Program-made: the position numbers and the translations under genes
Source: Rhinopithecus roxellana
Lineage: Eukaryota; Chordata; Mammalia; Primates; Cercopithecidae
DNA: 64,000 bases
NCBI RefSeq assembly: GCF_007565055.1
Contig: NC_044554.1
Coordinates: forward strand, 55,151,676-55,215,675
Direction: 5' to 3'
In this document: one piece after another, positions 21,887-32,460 of the stretch
Numbering within the stretch: position 1 is the stretch's first letter
How the letters are laid out: the number at the start of each line of letters is the position of its first letter
Notes under the pieces: model-generated
What the model was told of the DNA's origin: nothing
Database searches by the model: none
The model's input: the letters and a program-made list of their open reading frames with translations, nothing else

Positions 21887-23100
21887 AGGTAGGACAAGTA
21901 TTTTTATTCATTTTCTTTTTACACACAGAGGTTGATTTTTTTTAAAGAGCAGATGCTTGACATTATTTTATTTCTAATTTTATAATAGGGATATTTCTGC
22001 CTCTGATAGGTTCTCTGTGCCATCATTTCTCGGTGTTGGCTCGTTCCAGATTCACTTCAGCAGAGACAATGATGAGCAGTGATTGGTTTGGAAATACTCC
22101 CCAGAACGTGCAATGCCAGCTCATAAAATGTTTTCAGGTTGTTGGAAACCTTGTGAAAACGTGCATACTTAACTACTGGAGAATTTAACTGTGAAGATGA
22201 ATGGGGGAGCCATTCATCAGAAGCCCTGTCGGGATAATTGATTAAACAGTGCCAGGAGGTTTGTAAGAGGAGGATTTAAGACTGAGTTGTAAAGCTGTGG
22301 CTGACTAAGGTCCTTCTTGCCAGTCTGACTTTTTTGCCTTGTGGCATTAGGCATTAGTGTCTCAGATCCATCATATTAAGTCTCTGGGCTTACTCACTGA
22401 TCTCGTGTTGGATGGGCCCTGGGCTGCTACTTTCTTGACTTTAGGACATCTCTTGTTACCTTTTTGCTGCTTACTCCCACTGAGGATCACAGTAGACTCC
22501 AACTCACTCTAGGTGAGCTTTCCTATAGCTCCCGAGGGTCATGTGCCTTTCCATTGTGTTCAAGGAGAATAGGCACTGGTGGGCTATTGTCTGGGAAACT
22601 CTGTGTTCCTTGGTGCAGTACTAAACCTATTTAGTTAAAGTTCACCAACTTGAGCACACCCTCACCATGAGTGTATAGATTCCCCTTAGGACCTAAGTCT
22701 TCCACACAAGGCAAATAAGTTGGAATAGGGATCTCTGTGATTAAGGTCATCATTAGTTGAAGAATTTCAAACCATTTTAGTTTTTCATGATGTGCTATTT
22801 CTTCCATTTTCTCATGTGGATTTGGGGTGTGTGTGTCTGTGTTCTCTCATGTGTAGATATTTTCATAGAGGCCCTGAAGCTTCTTTCCTATATCGGGATT
22901 TGGGGACATTCCCCGAAACAAGAGGACTTTGTTACCAGGGTGTCCATCTGGGGCCTTGCTGGTATGAAAATGCTCCCTGGGTTGATCCACAATGTATTTA
23001 TTCATGCATGTTACAGACGCCTTAGAGTTTAGCTCCCTTAGGTGACTGTGGAATTTAAAATAAGAAATCAACCTTTATCCTAGGTTTATTATTTTTCTTT
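21887..23100. other. unique sequence
   Basis: No repeat or gene is recognised in this 1.2-kb stretch. Confidence 0.45.
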
Positions 23101-23101
23101 T

Positions 23102-23131
23102 CTATATATAAGATATATATATATATATATT
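23102..23131. repeat. (TA)n microsatellite
   Basis: There are about 14 TA units, with one 'ag' interruption, at the tail side of an Alu monomer. Confidence 0.9.
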
Positions 23132-23250
23132 TTAGAGACAGGGATCTCACTGCATTGCTCAGGCTGGTGTCAAACGCCTGGCCTCAAACTATCCTCCTAT
23201 CTCGGCTTCCCAAATAGCTGGGATTACAGATGTGAGCCACCAAACCTGGC
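23132..23250 (-). repeat. Alu left monomer (FLAM-like)
   Basis: It reads tttagagacagggatctcac, aggctggtgtcaaacgcctg and agccaccaaacctggc. It is a single reversed arm with a simple-sequence tail. Confidence 0.85.
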
Positions 23251-23351
23251 TTCCTTTTACTTATTAAGAAACAAATACTGTTCTTATCGTTCATTACAAA
23301 AAGAGTATTACCTCATTAAGGAAACTAAAAAACAAGCAAAAAAGACAGCGC

Positions 23352-23669
23352 TCTTTTTTTTTGTTTGAGATGGAGTCTTGCTCTGTCGCCCAGGCTGGAA
23401 TGCAGTGGCATGATCTTGGCTTACTGCAATCTCTACCTCCTGGGTTCAAGCAATTCTCCTGCCTCAGCCTCCCAAGTAGCTGGGATTACAGGCGTGCACC
23501 CCACTCCCGGCTAAGTTTTGTATTTTCAGTAGAGCCGGGTTTCACCATGTTGGCCAGGCTGGTCTCAAACTCCTGACCTTGTGATCTGCCTATCTCAGCT
23601 TCCCAAAGTGCTGGGATTACAGGCCTCCCAAAGTGTTGGGATTACAGGCATGAGCCACTGTGCCCAGCC
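23352..23669 (-). repeat. AluS-type element with internal 25-bp tandem duplication
   Basis: It is a full reversed dimer. Near its head a unit ending in gggattacagg is repeated at 23599-23623 and 23624-23648, so the Alu is longer than usual. The matching aagaca at 23342-23347 and 23670-23675 may be a short TSD. Confidence 0.92.
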
Positions 23670-23675
23670 AAGACA

Positions 23676-24337
23676 TCTGTCAAAAGCTCATTATGCACTC
23701 CCCAAACTGCTGTTAATGTCTCTTGTGTTAGAGTTCAGATTTTTGTTTATGAATACTTCTTTTACATAGCTATTAATATAACTTATATTCCTATAACTAT
23801 TGTGACATGCTCCTTTGTATTTAATAATGGACATTTTCCTATTTTAATACTTAGCCATTACTTTTTTTTTTTAAGAAAGTAAATAAATGAACGAATGGCT
23901 ACTCCATAGACAGAGCAGCCTGTCCATCACTTTTTAATGACTGTGTATTATTCATTGAGTGTATGTTTTGTAGGTTCTTAAGTGACATTCAGTTATTAGG
24001 ATTTTAGGTTATTTCTCATTTTTCCCTCTTTTAAATAGGTTGCCTTAATGTTTAATTAATAGTTTTAGAAAAATGGAAAGAGCAAGAATATACATTAGAA
24101 ACAGTCCATGGCTTTTTTGTTTTTGGACCATCCAGAGAAGTTAATGATTAAGGTAAGAACACATGATAAGATTCTTTACAATGGGGAAAGAGATCCAGGG
24201 GATTAGGGTTGCAGGGAGTAAGGACCGGTGTTTTGTGTGCACTGACACATCACAGCATAGCCACAAAAAGATCGAGTTCTGTGGTGTCTGCAGCATGCCT
24301 TAGTGTCCTTCATAACAACTTGTATGTCTCCTCGGAT
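23676..24337. other. AT-rich unique sequence
   Basis: No element is recognised. Confidence 0.4.
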
Positions 24338-24349
24338 CCAATTTTTTTT

Positions 24350-24644
24350 TTTTTTTTTTTTTGAGACAGAGTCTCGCTCTGTCGCCCAGGCTGGAGTGCA
24401 GTGGTGCCATCTCTGCTCACTGCAAGCTCCGCCTCCTGGGTTCATGCCATTCTCCTGCCTCAGCCTCCCAAGTAGCTGGGACTACAGGCGCCCGCCACCA
24501 CGCCTGGCTAATTTTTTGTATTTTTAGTAGAGACAGGGTTTCACCTGTGTTAGCCAGGATGGTCTCCATCTCCTGAACTCGTGATCTGCCCGTCTCGGAC
24601 TCCCAGAGTGCTGGGATTACAGGCGTGAGCCACTGCACCCGGCC
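24350..24644 (-). repeat. AluY-type element
   Basis: It is a reversed dimer with cgcccgccaccacgcctggc. The TSD is ccaattttt, before the T-tail (from 24338) and after the head (from 24645). A small 'ctgtg' variation lies at about 24544. Confidence 0.95.
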
Positions 24645-24660
24645 CCAATTTTTTTTTTTA

Positions 24661-25589
24661 AACATAATTCTGACTCTGGAAATAAGTAGGCACCTTTAAG
24701 CTCTGTGTAGACATAATTTTGTTTTTTCTTTAAGTTTGTGTGTATCTCTTAATATGTGTGCTAACTTTATTTAGGGACTAGGTTCATCCTGATGTTGGAA
24801 GCATGCCATTCTCCAGGCTTTTTAAAAATAGGGATATTCTTAAGTATCTCACACTGAGGCACCCAGCTATAAAGTAACTGTAGTGTGGGTAGGTGCACAC
24901 TGCATAAACACTTCTTCTGTAAGCTGGGGAAGTAGCTGGAGGAGAAATCTGTTCTTCGAACAAGGCACATGCTGTTGGTTCCAGACATTCTTTTTGCTGG
25001 AGGATACAAAAGTGTGTTTAACGGTCGCTGGCTCCACGCCCGCTCTCCAGCCCTATGGAATGTGCTCTGTCTGGGCCACACTCCCAGTCATCAAGGCAGT
25101 TACTGTGGAAAGGAAGAAGCCAGCTCTTCAGTTCCTTGACCTGAGCTTTTCCTGCCAAAAGAAGGAATCTGTTTTGAAGATTGGGTTTCCCACCTGGACC
25201 CTGCCCACCCCACCCACCCCCTTCTGTGAACTGTCCGGCTTATTGAAGAAGATCCATTTCTTCTTCTTACAGTTGCTGTTTCTTCATTGCAAGTGATTCG
25301 CCCTGAAAGTAAAGTTAAGAAACAGAGTTTATAAGAAACTTTATTTGGTAGAGAAATGTCACCCCATTCTCTTGTTAAAAGATATGATATCTGGATTGAT
25401 TCCAATATCTGTGGTTTTTGGCACACACCATCTTTCTGAAATTGCTTCTCTGTGTTTTATGTAAAAGGAAGAAAGAAAAAGAAAGTTCTAAAATGAAATG
25501 GTCAGCTTATTCTTTGGAATTCTATTTGGGCAGTTTTAGTGAGGATAGTACTATACATCCTGTCTTTTCTCGTATCAATAATAGTAATA
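24661..25589. other. unique sequence
   Basis: Frames of about 104-137 codons overlap on both strands at 24767-25426. They lack domains and read through each other, so I treat them as chance. Confidence 0.45.
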
Positions 25590-25755
25590 ACTTCTGTGAC
25601 TTATTACATTTAACTCTCATAATCAACCCTTTGTATTCCATACCATTTTGGGCACCATTTTACAGATGAGGAGACTGAGGCTTGAAGAGGTTAAGAAACT
25701 TGCTCTTTATGTGGTATCCCAGTGTAGGCAGCCTGACTCCAGAGCTGGATGATCT
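25590..25755 (-). repeat. MIR SINE
   Basis: Reversed MIR text is seen: accattttacagatgaggag, actgaggcttgaagaggtta, agaaacttgctc and gcctgactccagagctgg. Confidence 0.8.
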
Positions 25756-25869
25756 TCTGACCCCCCACAGCAGTGCTTTCAAGTCAGTTGGAAGAACTTA
25801 TTATGCAAATTAAAATACCCTGGGCCTCTGGGAAACATTTCCTTCTTAGATTGTGGCTACATTGTAATT

Positions 25870-26370
25870 TCTTTTCTTTTTTATTTTGAAAAAGTTCAAA
25901 CCTGAGAAAAGTTGTAAAAATAATACAGTCAAGACATATATCCTTTGACTAAATTCATCAATTGCTAGTATTTTACCATATTAACTTATTTTTCTGTCTT
26001 TCTGCATATGTGTATGTTATGTATGTGTGTGTATGTATGTGTGTGTGTGTGTTTGATGACCCTTGAAAGTTAGTTGAGACATTATGGCATTTCATCTGTA
26101 AATACTTTAGCTGGTATCTTGGAAGAAAAAAGACATTCTGCTAAACAACCTCAATGAAAATCATAATGCTGAAAAAAATTTTACATTAATACAGTGCTAT
26201 TATCTAAGGCATTCATGTTCAAATTGCCTTAGTTGTCCCCAAAATGTCCTTTATAGCCACTCTTTTTCTGATCCAATTTATTAAAAAGCAAACTTTGCTT
26301 TTATGATTTGTAATCTTGATATCATTACGCACATTCTCTTCTCAGACTAGGAACAGTTTTCTTTGGCTTA
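25870..26370 (-). repeat. L1M 3'-UTR relic
   Basis: It begins with the reversed L1M terminus (ctttttattttgaaaaag), then attcatcaattgctagtatt, gtcctttatagcc and a degraded gaacagtttt block. An internal TG tract sits at 26009-26052. Confidence 0.75.
26009..26052. repeat. (TG)n microsatellite
   Basis: It is a tg/tatg-rich tract, interrupted, inside the L1M relic. Confidence 0.85.
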
Positions 26371-26487
26371 ACTAGGAGACCAGGGATCTTGCTAGAGTTC
26401 CAGATTTGAGCTCTCTGCCCCTCCTGACTAAGCAGCCCCACAGTGTCCTTACTTGACATATGCTGTTTTATGGGGTGCCACACATTC

Positions 26488-26608
26488 GTTCCTTCTCTCT
26501 CCTCTGATCCGCTTTTTTCCTTGACCCTATTATTCTCCTTCCTTTCTCTTTTTTCTTCCTCATTTTCTTTTTGCCCCTTCTCACCTTTCTTCTTTTCTCC
26601 GACCCCCT
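26488..26608. repeat. pyrimidine-rich tract
   Basis: It is a C/T-rich stretch with cctt, tttc and ttcttt runs. The lysine/arginine-rich minus-strand frame over it is only a translation of the purine strand. Confidence 0.75.
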
Positions 26609-26836
26609 AGGATACACACAAGACTTGTTCTTATGTGCTATAATTGGAAATTGGAAATCGATGGGGTTGTAGGTGGGACCTCCCAAATTTGATTCATTTA
26701 TGGATTGGGACAGAGACTTGGTGGTGGGCCTGAGCTGGTGCTGTACTAGGGACTGATCCAACTGTACACCCCATTGGAGGAGGTTCAGCTGGCTTGAAAC
26801 AGTGTGAGGCTGAGAGGATATAAGAGTGGCCAGCTC

Positions 26837-27170
26837 CACTATTCACAATAGCAAAGACTTGGAACCAACCCAAATGTCCATCAGTGATAGACTGGATTAA
26901 GAAAATGTGGCACATATACACCATGGAATACTATGCAGCTGTATAAAAGGATGAGTTCATGTCCTTTGCAGGGACATGCATGAAGCTGGAAACCATCATT
27001 CTCAATAAAATATCACAAGGACAGAAAACCAAACACCGCATGTTCTCACTCGTAAGTGGGAGTTGAACATTGAGAACACATAGACAAAGGGAGAGGAACA
27101 TCACATACCGGGGCCTGGTGGGGAGTGGAGGGCTGGGGGAGGGATAGCGTTAGGAGAAATACCTAATGTA
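26837..27170 (+). mobile_element. L1PA/L1PB-like fragment (ORF2 end plus 3' UTR start), 3' end missing
   Basis: Near-consensus L1 text is seen: gcaaagacttggaaccaacc, gaatactatgcagctgtata, catgaagctggaaaccatca, gcatgttctcactcgtaagt, ending at aatacctaatgta. The final 150 or so bp of 3' UTR, the polyadenylation signal and the A-tail are absent, which is unusual because target-primed insertion keeps the 3' end. It is too short to encode anything functional. Confidence 0.92.
27110..27143 (+). other. G-quadruplex-type motif in the L1 3' UTR
   Basis: Five G runs of three or more bases (gggg, gggg, ggg, ggggg, ggg) are separated by loops of 1-6 bases. This corresponds to the known G-rich tract of young L1 3' UTRs. 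Folding is not shown here. Confidence 0.75.
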
Positions 27171-27183
27171 TTCACTCTCCTTT

Positions 27184-27603
27184 TGCCTTGGTCTGCTCAG
27201 GCTGCCTTAACAAAGTACCATAGACTGGGTGGCTTAAACAGCAGACGTTTATTTCTTACAGCTCTGGAGACTGAAAGTCTGAGATCAGTGTGCCAGCATA
27301 GTTGAGCTCTGGTGAGCGGCCGCTTCCTGACTTGCAGACAGCTGCCTTCTTTCTGTGTCCTCACAGGGCAAAAGAGCGGGGAGGGAGAGGAAGGGAGAAC
27401 GAGAGAAGACTGAGAGAGAGAGAAGAGAGGGAGAGAGAGAGAGCTCTCTGGGCTGTTCTTATAAGGGCACTAATCCCATCATGGGAACCCCACCTCATGA
27501 CCTCATGTAAACCTCCCGGAGGCCCCATCTCCAAATACTATCACATTGGGGGTTAGGGATTCAATATATGAATTTTGCAGGGACACACTTTCAGTTCGTA
27601 ACA
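27184..27603 (-). mobile_element. MLT1-type MaLR solo LTR
   Basis: It reads in reverse: ggtctgctcaggctgcctta, ggtggcttaaacagcagacg, cttgcagacagctgcc, a GA-rich block at 27395-27442, cttataagggcactaatccc, and the end ggacacactttcagttcgta plus aca. The 5-bp flanks, ccttt and ccctc, match at three of five sites, so the TSD is decayed. Confidence 0.9.
27395..27442. repeat. GA-rich low-complexity tract inside the LTR
   Basis: It is a purine tract of gaga/ggga units and is an expansion of the agaga-rich part normal in MLT1 LTRs. Confidence 0.8.
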
Positions 27604-28422
27604 CCCTCCTTCCATGCCCTGATTCCCAGACACTTGAGAATCCATACGTAATGAGAGTGTTACCTTGAGGCGTATGCGGCTCCTGCGTATTATATGGAGG
27701 CAGAGACAGGATTCAGAAGCACAGTTCTACAGCTTGTCAGTAAGCCACTGCAGGGGAGCTTTGCTGAACTCTCATATGACATAGGTCCTTCCTTTCTACC
27801 TACAATTTTTCTTTTTATAATTTCCTTATTATAAAAAGGCATGAAAATGAGGCAAAATATGTTTTTTCTTGTTCTCTGTAAAATCTCCAAATTGAGCTGT
27901 CTGTAGTCAAAAGTGAGGTAGTCTTCTTCTTTTATCCAAAAGAGTAACTTATTCTGAGCTTTCCTTCTATCTGAGTTGCAGCTAGGATCACCATACACTT
28001 CTTAAATATTCCAATTCCGTATCAAGGACAGCGCTCCTCCTTCTCCCTGAACCACTGGAGGGAGTGCCAATGCATTAACAGTTTTCTTTGCTGACTGAAT
28101 TTGCTTTTTTTAACCAGCTTTCTGAAAGTGCATCACATTACCATCCAAATTTAGTGGACATAATTTTTTAAAGTACATAAGCAAGTAACATATAATCTGT
28201 TTTACAAATTATGCAGTAAGACATAGTCGGATATAATTTAAGAAGATGCAACTCATCCTTATTTTTCCACTTTCTGGAAGAATTTCATGACTTTTCACAT
28301 GTTTGCACCTCCTGTCTCTGATCTGTATCTTCTTTGGTTCCTCTGTCTTGATGCCCCTCCCAACTTCTGTTCCCCTAAGTCCTTGACGCCATCAGTGAAC
28401 ATCAGATTCCTTCCTTGGAGAC
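27604..28422. other. unique sequence
   Basis: No element or gene is recognised. Confidence 0.45.
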
Positions 28423-28599
28423 CAGTGGTTCTCAGAGTGAGCTTTATGGACCAGCTGAGCATACGAGAGCTTGTTAGAAAGACATATTCTTGGGTCTGCA
28501 GACCTACTGAATTAGAAACTCTAGGGTGAGATGCACCCATCTGTGTTTTAATAAACTCTCCAGGTAATTGTGATACACCCTCAGGTTTAAACATTCCTG
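28423..28599. mobile_element. MER5A-like hAT element
   Basis: It starts cagtggttctcagagtgagc. Inside are gagcttgttagaaagacata, cctactgaattagaaactct and caggtaattgtgatacaccc. The 3' TIR is decayed (tttaaacattcctg). Confidence 0.9.
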
Positions 28600-29396
28600 C
28601 CCTAGAGGAAGAGACTGAATTCAGTGGGTGTTTCTCTCAATTGCCCATTTTTGCATAAATAATAGCACTTTCTTTTGCTCCTCCTCAGGCATACAATCCC
28701 ATAGTTTTAAGTGGAGTAGGATTTTGAGTGGGTATCACCCTGGTCAACTCACTTTACCATAGAAGAGAGAGCTTTGCAGATAGTTGCAGTGTTTGGCAGG
28801 AGAATCCAGGGCTTTCTGTCTCCTTGCTTATAACATGGGCTGTGTCACTTCCCTGAGACTTTAATCAGTACTTCCTGAGACCAGGGTTCTTTGTAAAATA
28901 ACTTAAGGAAATACTCCAGAAGAACCAATAGCATTGGTCTAATCACCTGTGGGTTCTTTTAACATTTTAATATTAACAGTATTCTGATACTTCAGATGTA
29001 GATTGCAAAGCCTCACAATCAAGGGACTTTTGTCATTGGTTTGATTTAATTATCCTAAGGGAGAAAATGAAATGCTTAAACTAACAAAAGTTCACGTTTC
29101 TGTCTTTTTGGGCATGTTTTCCTCGACGAGTGTAAATATATTTGTGCACATGTGTGTTGATACTGCATGTTTGAAAGACAGAAGGAGACAGACTAAATTT
29201 CTGTTTATAGAAAAATTGTAAGTAATCTGAGGAAGGAGTGATTACTGGAGTTGGCAACAGTTTGAGCGCTATCCTGTCACTTGATGTAACTCTGGCTTTA
29301 GAGATAGCTGAATTTAGAACGTTACCTTATGGGCAGTTTCTTTATCTTTTGTTTCCCCTATCGAATAATCTCTGTAGTAGAACTAGAGTTTAGTCA
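28600..29396. other. unique sequence
   Basis: Nothing is recognised. Confidence 0.45.
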
Positions 29397-29402
29397 CTAC
29401 AG

Positions 29403-29765
29403 TGTATTAGTCTGTTCTCATGCTGCTGATAAAGACATGCCCGAGTCTGGGTAATTTATAAAGAAAAAGAGGTTCCATGGACTCACAGTTCCATGTGGTT
29501 GGGGAGGCCTCACGATCGTGGCGGAAGGCAAAAGGCACATCTTACATGGTGGCAGACAAGAGAGAATTGAGAGCCAAGCAAAAGAGGTTTCCCCTTATAA
29601 AACCATCAGATCTCATGAGATGTATTCACGACCATGAGAACAGTATGGGAGAAAATGCCTCCATGATTCAATTATTTCCTTCCATGTTCCTCCCACAACT
29701 TGTGGGAATTATGGGAGCTGCAGTTCAAGGTGAGATTTGGGTGGAAACACAGCCAAACCATATCA
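29403..29765 (-). mobile_element. THE1-type solo LTR
   Basis: It starts tgtattagtctgttctcatg. Inside are catcttacatggtggcagac, accatcagatctcatgagat and ggagctgcagttcaaggtga. It ends acacagccaaaccatatca. At 363 bp the length is right for THE1. Only ctac is shared by the flanks (29397-29400 and 29766-29769), offset by a base or two. Confidence 0.93.
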
Positions 29766-30131
29766 CTACTGGATTATGACTCTCTATAATTTGAAAAGAA
29801 TGGTAGAATTTGAAGAATTTGAAAGCAGTCTGTTTGTCCAGATTGTTCAATATCCGATTACCTTGCATATCACACTTGTCCCCTCCCCATCTTTGTGGAA
29901 GTACAGGGGACACAAAGAAAGCCTTTAACTCAATGATCTGGTTTTTCTAGATGACTTAACGTTTTTGTATTTGATGGGTCAGTAGCCTTGGGTGCTTTAG
30001 TCTAGATGCCGAGTGCTCAAAAGGCTAAACACGTGAGGAAAACATTCCCCTGTTGAAACACATGATTGATTTGGTAGTGACAAGTGTTTTGGGAGCCAGA
30101 GACATGCTGGTGGGTTAAGCAAGGGTTTTTC

Positions 30132-30445
30132 TTTCTTTCTTTGTTTTGTTTTGTTTGTTTTGAGACGAAGTCTCGCTGTTGTCCCCCAGGCTGGAGTGCA
30201 ATGGCATGATCTTGGCTCATTGCAACCTCCGTCTCCTGGGTTCAAGTGATTCTCCTGCCTCAGCCTCCTGAATAGCTGGGATTGCAGGCACCTGCCACTA
30301 TGCCCGGCTAATTTTTGTATTTTTAATAGAGACAGGGTTTCACCATGTTGGCCAGGCTGGTCTACGAACTCCTGACCTCAGGTGATCTGCCCGCCTCAAC
30401 CTCCCAAAATGCTGAGATTACAGGTGTGAGCCACTGTGCCCGGCT
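30132..30445 (-). repeat. AluS-type element
   Basis: The tail is a mixed tttc/tttg run, followed by a full reversed dimer. The duplicated flank is gcaagggttt (30119-30128) against gcaaaggttt (30446-30455), a TSD with one change. Confidence 0.93.
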
Positions 30446-30556
30446 GCAAAGGTTTCTTTAACATGGCCATCTTAAAAGGGGTAAAGGATCTTCTAGGAAT
30501 TTATGTCAGCTGAAAACAGATTGTGATACATTCTTTCTTTGGTGTTGTTCATTTCT

Positions 30557-30852
30557 TTCTTTCTTTTTTTTTTTTTTTTTGAGAAGGAGTCTCTCTCTGT
30601 CCCCCTGGCTGGAGGGCAGTGGCGCCATCTCGGCTTACTGCAAGCTCCGCCTCCCGGGTTCCCGCCATTCTCCTGCCTCAGCCTCCTGAGTAGCTGGGAC
30701 TACAGGCGCCCGCAACCGCGCCCGGCTAATTTTTTTTTGTATTTTTAGTAGAGACAGGGTTTCACCGTGGTCTCGATCTCCTGACCTTGTGATCCGCCCG
30801 CCTCGGCCTCCCAAAGTGCTGGTATTACAGGCGTGAGCCACCGCGCCCGGCC
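30557..30852 (-). repeat. AluY, TSD with six extra bases
   Basis: It is a well-preserved dimer (gtgatccgcccgcctcggcc). The TSD ttgttcatttct lies at 30545-30556 and 30859-30870. Six bases (catcat, 30853-30858) sit between the Alu head and the right TSD. About 13 bp (ttagccaggatg region) are deleted at about 30767. Confidence 0.95.
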
Positions 30853-30870
30853 CATCATTTGTTCATTTCT

Positions 30871-31563
30871 ATTTTTTCTTTCTTTCCTCTACAGATAGGT
30901 CAAATACTATCCTAACATTGAACAAAATAAGTTGTTGTTGTTGTTGTTGTTTTAATAAACACCAAAATAAAAAGGGCAATAACTATTTTTAAGCTTATAA
31001 AAACAAATCAAGCAATGGCTAGACATAATTATCCCTGCTTTGGCAATTTAGGGAAGAGAATTTCAAGATTTCAGAAGATCCTGGGGGAAAATTAGGTAAG
31101 CTGCATGACCAGAGACTCTAATATAAATACAGTTCGTGAAGGAGGAAGTTAGAAAAGCATTTAAATTTAATCCATTAAAAATGAACAATAAAAACAAAGA
31201 TGGGAGGGGCAAATCATGATACCAGAGAGTGACTAGAGACATTTCTGTTAAGCTCAGAATTTAAAATAATGTATTCAGAAGATAGAGAGATTGATGTTTA
31301 CCTTAGGATAAATATAAAATGGCATGAATTAGAAATCAGTTTAAGCACTAACAAAGTCAAGTATGAGGTGCCTGAAAACTAGAAAGAAGTGAATACTGTA
31401 CTGGTTTTTGAAAAGGGAAGAGCTTGACATTAATACCTGGAAAACTGGTAGATCTGGTTATTAAACAGATCCTTTGTGAACAGGAAGAAAGCAGGGCTAA
31501 GTGGGAACATGGATTTGCCTAAGAGGTCCTGAGAAGCAGGTAAATTCTGGCTTAGAGTCTCCG
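30871..31563. other. AT-rich unique sequence with a (GTT)7 tract
   Basis: The GTT microsatellite is at 30931-30952. The rest is unrecognised. Confidence 0.45.
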
Positions 31564-31605
31564 GAGAGGGGGATCTTTAAACGTGAGAGGGGGATCTTTA
31601 AACGT
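31564..31605. repeat. exact 21-bp tandem duplication
   Basis: Identical units at 31564-31584 and 31585-31605 begin gagagggggatc and end aaacgt. Confidence 0.97.
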
Positions 31606-31929
31606 GCTCTGTTTGCTCAGCCTTCTTATCAGCATATCTGAGGATGACACAGACCATAACCCTTATCTAGACTTTCTGGGAGTTGCAGGCTTGGGATCCG
31701 GAAGGAACGTGAAGGAGGGGGGCTGGTGTGAATGAGATGAAGAGGGAGGGAGACATCTTTATGAAGATCCAAGGGCCCCAAAGCTGAGAGGAACTGCTGG
31801 GATGCCAGATGTCAGATCAGTATCCAAAATCTCCTTGCTGTTTAGGAAAGCTGGATATGCAGGCCAGTGAATGCAGAGAGAAAGCAAAGAGGTTTGTGTG
31901 TGCTGGGGGATGAGTGCGAGGATGGAAGG

Positions 31930-32460
31930 GAGTGAGAATTCGTTTATTGATATATACGTGCAGAGCACTCCACCCACGTTGTGCCAGGTACTGTGTTCTG
32001 GGTGCTATTGTAGCAGTGAATCAAGTAGACAAGCGTTCAGCCCCCATGGAGCTCATGTGTAGTGCAGGAGATCGGAAACAAACATACATGTAATTTCTTG
32101 GGGGGTGATTCATGTTATGGAGAACAATAAACCACCATGGGGTAAGAGAATGCTGTTGTGGGGCGGGAGGCTGTGACTGGCTTACACAGGGTTGTGGGGA
32201 GTCCTGCCTGATGTTGTGGTATTTGAGCCTGAGGGCAGTGAAGGTGCAATCAGCCCAGATGGCTGGGAAAAGTGGTTCTCCACAGTGTGTGCTACAGCTG
32301 GGAGAGGCAAGTGTGCCTGCAGCAGAGAGCCCTCAGGGAAGGGGAAGGAGGATGGTGCAGGAAGAAGCTCCAGGTGAGAGGGCAGAGAAAGGGGGCCTAG
32401 AAATCCACTCTTCATCCTGATGAGATTCAGGATTTGAGTAGAGGAGGGACAAGATCTGGG
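31930..32460 (-). repeat. L2 LINE, antisense 3' part
   Basis: It begins with the reversed L2 terminus (cgtttattgatatatacg), then ttgtgccaggtactgtgttc, gtagcagtgaatcaagtaga, catggagctcatgtgtagtg, and later gatttgagtagaggagggac. It is interrupted by diverged stretches and may continue weakly towards 33.1 kb. Confidence 0.8.

Noticed and set aside
24883..25296. 137-codon + frame
   Set aside because: Minus-strand frames of 104 and 108 codons overlap it. There is no domain, no repeated periodicity visible by eye, and no splice context.
26488..26608. Basic, lysine/arginine-rich minus-strand protein
   Set aside because: It is only the translation of a purine-rich low-complexity strand.
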